Source: Gracilimonas sp040877545 (GTDB taxonomy: Bacteria; Bacteroidota; Rhodothermia; Balneolales; Balneolaceae). Taken from it: a DNA stretch of 64,000 nucleotides. Position 1 is the stretch's first letter. Each line of letters begins with the position of its first letter. Below are positions 44,489 through 53,347 of the stretch, in pieces. The DNA lies in assembly GCA_040877545.1 (NCBI GenBank), contig JBBDNN010000077.1, positions 1 to 64,000 on the forward strand. The letters run 5' to 3'. The translations under genes were made by a program, and so were the position numbers. Below the pieces are notes generated by a model, which did not search any database, was not told the DNA's origin, and worked only from the letters and a program-made list of their open reading frames with translations.

Positions 44489-45100
44489 CGATCACTGATT
44501 TGGTTGATGTTTCTATGGCTTACATCAATCCAAAAATTTGCCGAAGTAATGCCTTCCCGCGGTAATCCATAATTTCCAATTTCTATGGGTAGCCGCAGTA
44601 TGAGATGCTTCCTTTCCCGATTTTTTCAGACCTCTCACATTAGTTTGAAATGACAAAGGAGAGAGTTCCTCTTGTGGCCTTTCGTGTCTTAGTGCCTTCG
44701 TGGCAATAAAAGATATTGGAAGAAGAGAATGGGTTCCTGGCGATCACTGATTTCGCTGATTACGTTGATTTTGATTTGGTTGATGTTTCTATGGCTTACA
44801 TCAATCCAAAATTTTGCCGAAGTAATGCCTTCCCGCGGTAATCCATAATTTCCAATTTCTACGGGTAGCCGCAGTATGAGATGCTTCCTTTTCCGATTTT
44901 TTCAGACTCACATTAGTTCGAAGTGACAAAGGAGAGAGTTCCCTTTCTGGCCTTTAGTGTCTTAGTGCCTTCGTGGCAATAAAAGATATTGGAAGAAGAG
45001 AATGGGTTCCTGGCGATCACTGATTTCGCTGATTACGTTGATTTTGATTTTGGTTGGTGTTTCTATGGCTTAGATCAATCCAAAAATTTCTAATTTCTGC
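44489..45100. repeat. Non-coding tandem repeat, period about 275 bases
   Basis: Units start with CGATCACTGATT at 44489, 44741 and 45014. Unit 1 is about 252 bases and lacks 24 bases near its start. Unit 2 is 273 bases. Unit 3 is partial and lacks the middle part. Each full unit carries GTGTCTTAGTGCCTTCGTGG, a phrase I associate with dispersed intergenic repeats in this bacterial group. No plausible gene lies in the array. It separates the TRAP operon from a convergent gene. Confidence 0.85.
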
Positions 45101-45113
45101 CATCTTCTGTAAT

Positions 45114-45160
45114 AAAAAACACCCTGCCCTTCCAATGGTTACATCAGAAGAAACAGGGTG
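45114..45160 (-). terminator. Rho-independent terminator after the 959-residue protein gene
   Basis: On the minus strand CACCCTG and CAGGGTG form a stem around a loop of about 27 bases, followed by a T run (the AAAAAA at about 45114-45119 on the plus strand). It lies about 50 bases after the stop at 45209. The long loop lowers confidence. Confidence 0.6.
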
Positions 45161-45208
45161 CGCATTCATACAAAGAGTATTTCTACCCTTTTATGTTTTT
45201 TCTTGCCT

Positions 45209-48088
45209 CTATTTTATAAGAGTCAGCTTACGAACAGCTGTGAAATCTCCAGCTGTAATTCGGTAGATATACATACCAGATGCCAAGCTACTTGCATCCC
45301 ATGATTGAGTATATACTCCCGCACTATGATTTTTATTCACCAGTTCAGCTACTTCGCGACCGGTAATGTCATATACTTTTAAAGTAACATGAGACTGCTC
45401 GGGAACATCGTACTGAATATTGGTAGTAGGATTAAACGGATTTGGATAATTTTGCCTTAAAGCAAAATCATTTGGTATTCCTTCCGTGATTTCGTTTGAG
45501 ACAGATTCAACTTTCTCAAGTACAACATCATCAATATAAATGACAGCGCCATCGTTTGCCTCGATGTTGTATTCAAAGGCGAGCCTCATTTGATTGGTTT
45601 CCTGAGCTTCTGTTGCGGTAAACTCGAAATCATACTCCACATAATCAGTAGTTAACTCTAATTGAGGGGTTTCCCATCCGCGGGCTCGTTCCCAGTCGCC
45701 ACTCTCTGGCATACCTGCGTAGAAACGTACAATTCGTCCATCTTCGTCTGCTTTGAGAGATGCAGAAGCACGATAGGTTTCGCCTTCAACTACATTAATT
45801 GGCTCGTTTACAGCCTGGGATGAATGCCAGTCTTCACCAACATGAACCACATTAAATTCAAGGGCGCGGTCATCTTCATCGGCTGCATCATCCACAATTT
45901 CCCATGAGGAGCCATCGGTCCCTTCAATCAACCATGCATCAGCTGAGGTGTCACCAAGGTCTGCAGTACTGAAGCTACCATTGTAGTTTAAGGTATCACC
46001 AATTTCATATGGGGGCTCTGGTACTTCAAAACCTACACCAAAAGCTGGTATAAGAAGCGTTCCACCATCTACGATAATATCAGCATCGTCACCCAAATCA
46101 AATGGTATAGTATTATCCAGTACACCAGATGCAAGTCGCAGGTAATCAGTGATTGTAACCATACGCGTTAATGCTACACCTGCTTCATTATCAATCGTCA
46201 GAGAAGCAACAGTCAATGGTAAGTTATTACCTGACACTTGCGCTTCCGTGCCGTTTAATACGTAATTGGCTTCTGTGCTAAGCGTAAGAACAGTTTCTCC
46301 ACTGCCTCCTAACGCAAGATTGTCACCAAAACCAGCTGTATCTGCAGTGGCAAGAGTAGCACCAGATCGTACTTCAAAATTTTCACCACTATCATTAAAA
46401 TTGCTTGTTCCAATATCAAGTGTTGCTCCGGTCTCAACTACTACCGGCAAGGCACTCATATCAAAATCTTCAGAGAGAGTTAAGTTATGAGTTACCGTAT
46501 CCGCACCAGTAAAGACAAAAGCGTTACCTGCTCTGGCATTGGAGCTTTGACTCTCACCACCATTAAATATCAGGTCACCTTCATACATAAACCATGAAAC
46601 AACAGGACCGGAACCCCGGGAAACAGAGAAGTTGCCATCATTTACAGTGATATTGCCATAATGATGTACATTAATCGGGCCTGTTCCTGAACTTCCATTA
46701 GTAGAAAACTGTCCGGATTCCATCGTAATATCACCCATTATAGTAATTTCCCGTGTTTCTTCAGGATCTGAGGATGGAGAGGTCAGATAAAAGCGATTAG
46801 AAGCACCAGTGCTTACTATTTCAATATCACCGCTAATTGTATTTCCATCCATACCAAAATGCTCATTTGAGGTATTATTTGGACTATTGAAAACTATATT
46901 ATAATAATCCTGATTGGCATTACCTGGACTATTACCAGTAATTCCTGAAAATAAAGCCGTAGAGCCTTCTTCCCAAGTTGCGGTTGGTACATCACCACCA
47001 TCTCTGGCATGTACATAGACGCCACCGTTCCCAACGATTACAATACTAGTATCATTAGTTACTATAGAACCTGAATTGCTTAAAGTATCTTCCACATAAA
47101 ATTGACCACCAGCTTCAACCTCAATAACACTGGTATCAGGAACAAAGAAGTTTATTGCTCCATTATAGTTTGTTTCACTTGATACATTTACGAGCTGAGA
47201 ACTTCCGCCTGTTGTATCACTGACAAAGGTAAATCCACCACGGTCATCACTATTAGAATTTTGCAATGTGGCTCCCTCTACTACTGTAAAGTCACCATGC
47301 ACATTCCATGTTGAAAAACCACCGCTACCGCGACTTGGAGCCAGGTTACCGCCATCATGAACTTCTACATTACCCATTACAACTGTTTCATAAGTAGCTG
47401 AACCACCAGAACCTGTAGTCGTAAATTGGCCGCCTTCCACAATAACATCACCTTCAATGGTAATTGTTTGGCCGTCACCGCTTCCGGAATCGGTCATATG
47501 AAAGCGAGCCGAACCCGTATCAACTACTCTGATATTCCCGGTTATAGTTACGGTTCCCCATCCAACAGCAACATTTCCATCCTGATCAGGATTATTCCAA
47601 ACTATATTAGAATAGGCTTGAGCCCTGTTGTCTGGCCCACTGTTTATCAGCCCGGTAAATTCTATAGTAGAACCTACCCACCAGTCTGCTTCTGGAATGC
47701 TTCCACCATCTCTGGCGTGATCGTAAGTACTACCGTCGAAAAAGATTAATTCTCCTTCTCCAACTTCAAGTACTGAGGAATCTTGTACAGTTAAATAATT
47801 GTCAATTACTAATGTACCATCTACTGGATCACCTTCTATAGTTGCTGATACATCACTATCTACAGTTACGGTATCACCGCCTGCAACTGTAATGCTATCC
47901 TGGGTTCCATCCGGATAATCAGTGGCAGCTTCCCATTCTGTACCGTTATAAACTTCCCAGATACCTGGATCACTCCAGTCTCCTACCCCAGCCGAACGAT
48001 AGTCGCCATCCGATTGTGCAAAAGCCTGTGATGTTGCAAAAAGCGCTACCACACACATTGTTAACATTATAGTATATGTTCTTTTCAT
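45209..48088 (-). CDS. Secreted beta-repeat protein with CBM4/9-like module and T9SS sorting domain
   Basis: A 959-residue exported protein: signal peptide (LTMCVVALFATSQAFAQ), then a first region opening SAGVGDWSDPGIWEVYNG. Two long repeats of about 225 residues start at YDHARDGG (about 125) and YVHARDGG (about 350), each with GDI/GNI strands and SRGSG. A CBM4/9-like module follows at about 715-865 (YIDDVVLEK at its end), then a type-A sorting domain (NYPNPFNPTTNIQYDVP). No catalytic motif can be seen. It is preceded by an operator-like site at 48257, so it may belong to the polysaccharide regulon, perhaps as a carbohydrate-binding surface protein. Confidence 0.8.
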   Translation of the reverse strand: MKRTYTIMLTMCVVALFATSQAFAQSDGDYRSAGVGDWSDPGIWEVYNGTEWEAATDYPDGTQDSITVAGGDTVTVDSDVSATIEGDPVDGTLVIDNYLTVQDSSVLEVGEGELIFFDGSTYDHARDGGSIPEADWWVGSTIEFTGLINSGPDNRAQAYSNIVWNNPDQDGNVAVGWGTVTITGNIRVVDTGSARFHMTDSGSGDGQTITIEGDVIVEGGQFTTTGSGGSATYETVVMGNVEVHDGGNLAPSRGSGGFSTWNVHGDFTVVEGATLQNSNSDDRGGFTFVSDTTGGSSQLVNVSSETNYNGAINFFVPDTSVIEVEAGGQFYVEDTLSNSGSIVTNDTSIVIVGNGGVYVHARDGGDVPTATWEEGSTALFSGITGNSPGNANQDYYNIVFNSPNNTSNEHFGMDGNTISGDIEIVSTGASNRFYLTSPSSDPEETREITIMGDITMESGQFSTNGSSGTGPINVHHYGNITVNDGNFSVSRGSGPVVSWFMYEGDLIFNGGESQSSNARAGNAFVFTGADTVTHNLTLSEDFDMSALPVVVETGATLDIGTSNFNDSGENFEVRSGATLATADTAGFGDNLALGGSGETVLTLSTEANYVLNGTEAQVSGNNLPLTVASLTIDNEAGVALTRMVTITDYLRLASGVLDNTIPFDLGDDADIIVDGGTLLIPAFGVGFEVPEPPYEIGDTLNYNGSFSTADLGDTSADAWLIEGTDGSSWEIVDDAADEDDRALEFNVVHVGEDWHSSQAVNEPINVVEGETYRASASLKADEDGRIVRFYAGMPESGDWERARGWETPQLELTTDYVEYDFEFTATEAQETNQMRLAFEYNIEANDGAVIYIDDVVLEKVESVSNEITEGIPNDFALRQNYPNPFNPTTNIQYDVPEQSHVTLKVYDITGREVAELVNKNHSAGVYTQSWDASSLASGMYIYRITAGDFTAVRKLTLIK

Positions 48089-48256
48089 TACTTCTCCACT
48101 TTAGTTGTTGTTTTTATTATAGAATGTTAGTTGGCCTACCTACGTAAAATTTGAAATGCTACTACAGAAGACCTTCACATTCCAGAAACACAGATGTTAT
48201 GAATTTGGTTCATTAGCAGATTTTGCCTAAATCAATGTTGAGTAAATTCATTTTAA

Positions 48257-48268
48257 GTTATCGGTTAA
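48257..48268. promoter_or_regulatory. LacI-type operator, site 5 (GTTATCGGTTAA)
   Basis: GTTATCGGTTAA; its complement TTAACCGATAAC differs by one base from sites 1 and 4. It lies about 170 bases upstream of the 959-residue protein gene (minus strand, start 48088). The rest of the 48089-48698 gap holds no gene that I can support. Confidence 0.45.
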
Positions 48269-48633
48269 GTAAACCAATAGGAAGTTAAACTATACACAGG
48301 AAAAGTCAAGGAAAAATTCTGAATGACAAGTTTTGATCTTAGGCGGGATAGCTGATCTGTGCCTGGATTCTCATATCAATATAAAGAGCAATAACATAGG
48401 CAGGTTTCTGTTGCGGGATAATGGAATGAGTAAACTCCTCTTATAAAAATGCAGGAAATTAATTTTAAGATGGTTTGGTCGCTAAGACAGAGACTAATTG
48501 CAGAATATCTTGTTTAGATGGAGGGAATTATTTTTTACTGGCAGAAAAGTTTTTAGAGGAACTCTGCCGTTTCCGGAGCAAATACTGCTTACCTATCTGC
48601 TGATGGTAATCACTTCAATTAAATCTAATTCAA

Positions 48634-48667
48634 AAAAAGCCTTTACAACACGCTGTAAAGGCTTTTT
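48634..48667. terminator. Strong hairpin terminator after the SusE/F-like gene
   Basis: AAAAAGCCTTTACA (48634-48647) and TGTAAAGGCTTTTT (48654-48667) form a perfect 14-base-pair stem with a six-base loop ACACGC, ending in T runs on both strands. It lies 32 bases after the minus-strand stop at 48699 and closes the SusCD operon. Confidence 0.88.
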
Positions 48668-48698
48668 AAAATGAATTACTTTCCGACGATTCTTAAAC

Positions 48699-49838
48699 TT
48701 ATTTCATCAGCATCATTTTTCTGGTTTGAACAAAACTCCCGGCTTCCAGACGATAAATATATATCCCGCTGGATAAACCTGAAGCATCAAAGTTTATAGC
48801 ATGCTGACCTGCTGAATAAGACTCATTAGCCAGTTGGGCAATATGCTGCCCGAGAAGATTGTATACATTTAGCAATACCTGACTTCGTATAGGTAGACTA
48901 AAAGCTATTTGAGTGGACGGGTTGAAGGGGTTTGGATAGTTCTGATGGAGTGAGTATTCCACCGGACGTTCTAATTCTGATTCAGCACTAACACCCTCGG
49001 CCTCTACTATTGTTATTGTTGAGGCGCTTGTTTCTGCATTAATGGCGAGGGTAATAGTATACACTCCTTCTTCTGCAACATAAAAATTAGGATCCGCGCC
49101 ACCGACCGACTCTTCATTGACGATCTGTGAATTTTCTATGGCATCGCCTTCTAATTCAGCTTGGGTATAATCGAATTGTAGGCCGCCCCAGCCGTCAGCT
49201 TCCAATAAAATGAAAGACCGTTCTTCAATCAGGGTAATAACATCCCAACTCCAGGTATATACATCGCCATCTACCTCAGGTGCATGAGGATCAAATCCGG
49301 GATGGGTCCAATGATCTTCTTCGTCATAACCTTCAACAGCATTGCCAAAAATTCCAACTTCTGTTTCGCTGTGATCAGCAATTTCTACCATTGAGATGGT
49401 AATTATTCCTTCTTCATCTTCAGAGTTATATACCAGGGTCAGGTCGTAATCGCCTGCCTCCGCCACGTAAAAATTAGGATCCGCGCCACCGACCGACTCT
49501 TCATTGACGATCTGTGAATTTTCTATGGCATCGCCTTCTAATTCAGCTTGGGTATAATCGAATTGCAGGCCGCCCCAGCCGTCAGCTTCCAGGAATATAA
49601 AAGCCCGCCCCTCAATAAGGCCAACAGCTTCCCATTTCCAGGTGTATATGTTGCCATCTGTATTTGGTGCATGGGGTTCGAACCCCGGATGTTGCCAGTG
49701 TTCACTTTCGTCAAAACCTTCAAAAGCATTGCCAAAAAGACCCATTTCGTTTTCACTATGATCCTCCTGTGCAATAGCATTTCCGCTAAATAGCAGAAGG
49801 CTGAATAATAAAGTAATAGCAGTAGTAAATGTTTTCAT
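48699..49838 (-). CDS. Secreted protein with two SusE/F-like modules and T9SS sorting domain
   Basis: A 379-residue exported protein (LLFSLLLFSGNAIAQ). It has two modules of about 125 residues, each with DHSExExGxFGNAxEGxDExxHWxHPGF, EADGWGGLQFDYTQAELEGD and DPNFYVAE. A type-A sorting domain (NYPNPFNPSTQIAFSLP) follows. The module also forms the C-terminal part of the protein encoded at 52038, so it is a shared glycan-binding unit of this locus; starch binding is inferred from the SusE/F likeness and the GH97 neighbour. Last gene of the operon. Confidence 0.85.
   Translation of the reverse strand: MKTFTTAITLLFSLLLFSGNAIAQEDHSENEMGLFGNAFEGFDESEHWQHPGFEPHAPNTDGNIYTWKWEAVGLIEGRAFIFLEADGWGGLQFDYTQAELEGDAIENSQIVNEESVGGADPNFYVAEAGDYDLTLVYNSEDEEGIITISMVEIADHSETEVGIFGNAVEGYDEEDHWTHPGFDPHAPEVDGDVYTWSWDVITLIEERSFILLEADGWGGLQFDYTQAELEGDAIENSQIVNEESVGGADPNFYVAEEGVYTITLAINAETSASTITIVEAEGVSAESELERPVEYSLHQNYPNPFNPSTQIAFSLPIRSQVLLNVYNLLGQHIAQLANESYSAGQHAINFDASGLSSGIYIYRLEAGSFVQTRKMMLMK
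49081..49204. repeat. Near-identical 124-base intragenic repeat, copy 1
   Basis: The 124 bases match 49468-49591 with a single difference (T at 49179 versus C). Both code for the same part of the two modules (ending in the GDAIENSQIVNEESVGGADP segment, 20 residues). Outside this block the modules differ freely, so recent gene conversion or slippage is likely. Confidence 0.9.
49468..49591. repeat. Near-identical 124-base intragenic repeat, copy 2
   Basis: Partner of 49081-49204, offset by 387 bases (129 codons), so it keeps the reading frame and the module length. Confidence 0.9.
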
Positions 49839-49890
49839 GATATTTTATTTGTTAATTGTAATTGTTAGGTTTTAAAAAAACTCCTTGTGG

Positions 49891-51975
49891 CTACTCTATA
49901 ACTAACCGCTCAATATCATCCTCCTCTGCTGGGCGAAATCGTATGGCCTGTCCTCCCCCTGCTGCCAGTCTCAGCGGCAAAATGGTTCTGCTATCTACCA
50001 ATTTTTTTTCAATAACGATTTCATAAGGATTATTTTGCCAGTCTGCATCATCGCCATCCCGGTATATTTCAGCTACATATTTTCGATCGGAATCCAGAAA
50101 ATGAAGCGGTTCTTCCAGATTCCTGCCATTTTCGTCGCTTACACTGCCCAGATACCATTCTTCACTGTTGCGGTCTTTTCGCACAATAGTGATGTAGTGA
50201 CCGATATCGGCATTTAGCACCTGGGTATCCTGCCAGTCGGTCGGTACATCTTTGATAAATTGAAAAGGTTCGGAATTTGCGTTGTAATTTTCGGGAAGAT
50301 CAGCCGCCATTTGGAGTGGACTGTAAATCACCACATAAATAGCCAGTTCCTTTGCCAACGTATGGTTTACCCGGTTTTCCGGCCTGTATTCATCGTAGTG
50401 CATGTCCATCATGCCCGGCGTATAATCAAAAGGCCCCGCCAGCATACGTGTAAAGGGAATGGTGGTGATATGATTAGGAGGATTACCCATGCCGTTCCAA
50501 ATACCATCTCCCTCACCCCATGCATTATACTCCTGACCGCGGGCCACTTCCCTGGACATCAGATTAGGCCAGGTTCGCCGCAAGCCGGTATCCATTATAC
50601 CTTCATGTACATTCAGCGATATTTCATGCTTTGCCGCAAGTTCTACCACCCGCTGGTGGTGATTAACCATATACTGACCATGGTGCCATTCCAGGTTTTC
50701 ACCCCCATCCTGATCGGTCCGCATAATTTCCTGTCCGTGGCCAACATAACCTGTTTTGACAGCCCGAATATCAAGGCTCTCATACAATTCAAATGCTTCT
50801 GCCATTTGCCCTTCATAATGCTCTACGCTTGCTGAAGTTTCATGATGGCCCATCAGCCGAATTTCTTTTTCCTTAGCATAACCAGCTACATTTTCGAGAT
50901 CGAAATCTTCGTAAGCACGTGTGAAGTCAAATACCACGCCGCTTTCATACCATGAGCCGTCCCAACCGGGATTCCAGCCTTCAACCAGAACATGATCAAA
51001 TCCATTTTCGGCGGCAAAATCGATATAATTTTTCGCGCTTTCAGTAGTTGCTCCATGAAGGGGCCCCGATCCCCAGGTCGATTTTTCCAGGTGCATTTCC
51101 CACCAGATGCCAACATATTTGGAAGGCTTTATCCATGAAGTGTCTTCTATTTTATTGGGTTCATTAAGGTTCAGAATGAGGTAATTGGTTATGAGTCCTC
51201 CAGGTGTGTCGGCAATTTGTATAGTACGCCAGGGCGTTTTCAACGAGGACGATGTTCGCACCAGAATATTATCGCCCCAGGGTACCAGGTTGGCTTTCAG
51301 GCGGTTACCTTCCGTTCTTTCAAGAGTCATGGTTGAATAATCTACCAAAGCAGCCTGATGAATACTCAGATACAGTCCATCGTCCGACTGCATGGTCATT
51401 GGCGTATGCACAGTATCCACTTCAGAAAGTGGAGTATTCAAAGTCAAATATTCGTATCGGTTCCATTGATATGCCTTCTGATACCAAGAACGATGGTTGC
51501 CGGTTAAGCCGAATTCTGTAAGTTCATTGGTGATCAGTATCTCATCTATACCCGGGTTTTGGGGGATTTCATATCGAAAACCGATGCCGTCATCAAAAAC
51601 ACGGAAAATAACCGACATGCGCCGTTCTTCTCCTGTTTCCTCCACCAGATTCACCCTCAGCTCACGGTGATGATCCCTGATATTTTCCTTCTCTCCCCAA
51701 ACCTGCGTCCATGTTTCATCGACAGAATTTTCCGAGGTAGATTCAATACGAAACCCTCGGTCCAGGGCAGGCATATTTTTGAACTCAAATCCGAGCCTGG
51801 AAGGTTCAATAACTTCTTTACCAAAGCGGTGAATACTGTAATAGGGTACGCCATCTTCTAATACAAATGAAACCTTAAGTACTTTCCCCGGAGAGTCTAT
51901 TGTTAGGGGTGAAGGCTGGATTGAGAGAGCCAGTGAAGTAATAAGAAAAAATATAAAGCTGTAGAATTTCCACAT
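49891..51975 (-). CDS. GH97 family alpha-glucosidase-like enzyme (SusB-type)
   Basis: A 694-residue exported GH97 enzyme. The N-terminal beta-sandwich (about 25-280) includes DDGIGFRYEIPQN. The TIM barrel has KYVGIWWEMHLEKSTWG, HVLVEGWNPGWDGSW, LMGHHETSASVEHYE and SLNVHEGIMDTGLRRTWPNL. Then comes GQEYNAWGEGDG, followed by a C-terminal sandwich. The Glu in NVHE and the EYN segment match the inverting, calcium-dependent SusB type rather than the retaining galactosidases. Expected to release glucose from alpha-glucans in the periplasm. It lies in the SusCD operon between the two SusE/F-like genes. Confidence 0.93.
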   Translation of the reverse strand: MWKFYSFIFFLITSLALSIQPSPLTIDSPGKVLKVSFVLEDGVPYYSIHRFGKEVIEPSRLGFEFKNMPALDRGFRIESTSENSVDETWTQVWGEKENIRDHHRELRVNLVEETGEERRMSVIFRVFDDGIGFRYEIPQNPGIDEILITNELTEFGLTGNHRSWYQKAYQWNRYEYLTLNTPLSEVDTVHTPMTMQSDDGLYLSIHQAALVDYSTMTLERTEGNRLKANLVPWGDNILVRTSSSLKTPWRTIQIADTPGGLITNYLILNLNEPNKIEDTSWIKPSKYVGIWWEMHLEKSTWGSGPLHGATTESAKNYIDFAAENGFDHVLVEGWNPGWDGSWYESGVVFDFTRAYEDFDLENVAGYAKEKEIRLMGHHETSASVEHYEGQMAEAFELYESLDIRAVKTGYVGHGQEIMRTDQDGGENLEWHHGQYMVNHHQRVVELAAKHEISLNVHEGIMDTGLRRTWPNLMSREVARGQEYNAWGEGDGIWNGMGNPPNHITTIPFTRMLAGPFDYTPGMMDMHYDEYRPENRVNHTLAKELAIYVVIYSPLQMAADLPENYNANSEPFQFIKDVPTDWQDTQVLNADIGHYITIVRKDRNSEEWYLGSVSDENGRNLEEPLHFLDSDRKYVAEIYRDGDDADWQNNPYEIVIEKKLVDSRTILPLRLAAGGGQAIRFRPAEEDDIERLVIE

Positions 51976-52037
51976 GCAGAAAGTCCTCCGAATGATAATG
52001 GAGCTGCCTTAAAAACAGCTCCATTTAATGATTATGT

Positions 52038-53273
52038 TTAATCTATAGTTACGGTTGTACCTTCCTCATCTATCAGCAGAGTGATATTATAAGTACCTCC
52101 CTCTACCACGTAAAAATTGGGGTCATCCTCTTCAACACTGGTGGCGTTTACTATCTGTCCATTTTCTATGGCTTCTCCCTCTACGGCAGCTCTGTTATAA
52201 TCGATGAGCAAGCCGCCCCATTCTCCATCTTCCAGAAAAATGAATGCACGTTCTTCAATCAATTCCACATTTTCCCAAGTCCAGGTATATGAATTACCGC
52301 TCACACTGGGTGCATGCAGCTCATATCCCATATCCCATTCCGCCTCGGTTCCGTCAACTTCGAAAGCATTTCCAAATAATCCCATTTCGGTTTCACTATG
52401 GTCGACAAGCAATTCACCGGTTTTAGTTTTGGTTTCAGACCATTCAGCCGTTTCGGCGTCATATTCCAACCGAATAGTAAATACTCCACTTTCATGATGA
52501 GGAATATTATCAAGGTAGAAGCCTATATCATTTACTTGTGTATCCCATGCCGTTGCATAATCTTCAACACCCAGGCTCGACATAGTTACAACATCAGTAC
52601 TTTGATAAACGTGAAAACCGTCATTGAACCTGTATCGGTATCCCGACTCGCCATTCAGCATTAAATCTGTGACTTCAAAAACGGCACCATCCACAGAAAC
52701 TGATTCTGTGGGAATGGAGGTCCCTTCCGCCCATTGTTTTTCGGTAGCATCACCGATGATATTGGCCTTGACATTCATAATAACGAATGTGTCGTCAAGC
52801 GTGTTTACAAATACATAGTATAAGCCCTCTTCTTCCACTTGAATAGGTGAAGCGTCTGCCTCAAGCATTCCATGGATTACTTCATCATTGATAGGAACAT
52901 TTCCTACATCTTCTCCATGATCTATGGATCCGCCACCTGAAGCGCCGTATTGTGTGCTGTTTTCACCTTCAACTTCTGAAAACTGAATGGTACTGTTAGC
53001 GCCGATGTACATAAACCCGCCATATACACCTTCCATATTTTCAACTTGCGCTCCCTGTCCATGATCTAATACTGCACGATTCATGCGGGCATTCGGATCC
53101 AGGGCATCTTCAGCTATGGTATTTGTGCCAAAAACATAAAATCCTTCCTGGTTTGGCACCAGAGGTTCATCTTCATCATCATCAGTATCGTTAACACCGC
53201 ATGAGGAGATTAAAACAGCTGTTAAAAGCAGAAGCATTAATTTATTCAGGTCTATTAGTTTTATTTTTTTCAT
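52038..53273 (-). CDS. SusE/SusF-like outer-membrane lipoprotein
   Basis: A 411-residue lipoprotein (LLLTAVLISSCGVNDTDDD, Cys about 26) with a Ser/Asp/Glu-rich linker. Two beta-domains (about 40-290) are followed by a C-terminal module at about 290-411 that matches the two modules of the protein at 48699: DHSETEMGLFGNAFEVDG, EDGEWGGLLIDYNRAAVEGE and DPNFYVVEGGTYNITL. The layout and its place after susD resemble SusE/SusF, which bind starch at the cell surface. The substrate is inferred. Confidence 0.85.
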   Translation of the reverse strand: MKKIKLIDLNKLMLLLLTAVLISSCGVNDTDDDEDEPLVPNQEGFYVFGTNTIAEDALDPNARMNRAVLDHGQGAQVENMEGVYGGFMYIGANSTIQFSEVEGENSTQYGASGGGSIDHGEDVGNVPINDEVIHGMLEADASPIQVEEEGLYYVFVNTLDDTFVIMNVKANIIGDATEKQWAEGTSIPTESVSVDGAVFEVTDLMLNGESGYRYRFNDGFHVYQSTDVVTMSSLGVEDYATAWDTQVNDIGFYLDNIPHHESGVFTIRLEYDAETAEWSETKTKTGELLVDHSETEMGLFGNAFEVDGTEAEWDMGYELHAPSVSGNSYTWTWENVELIEERAFIFLEDGEWGGLLIDYNRAAVEGEAIENGQIVNATSVEEDDPNFYVVEGGTYNITLLIDEEGTTVTID

Positions 53274-53347
53274 GAGTATTCTGTTTTGGTTTTTTGCTAG
53301 CGTTTTTTCTTCTTATTAATATTCATTCCAGGCAAAGACTTGGATTA

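Noticed and set aside
44489..45100. Possible CRISPR array
   Set aside because: The units are about 275 bases with no short repeat-spacer alternation, so this is an ordinary tandem repeat.
50260..50835. 191-codon plus-strand frame opposite the GH97 gene
   Set aside because: Antisense to the barrel of a well-supported GH97 enzyme; no recognisable protein.
51500..51515. CCGGTTAA-like stretch as a further operator
   Set aside because: It is inside the GH97 coding region, unpaired as a palindrome, and reflects codon use.
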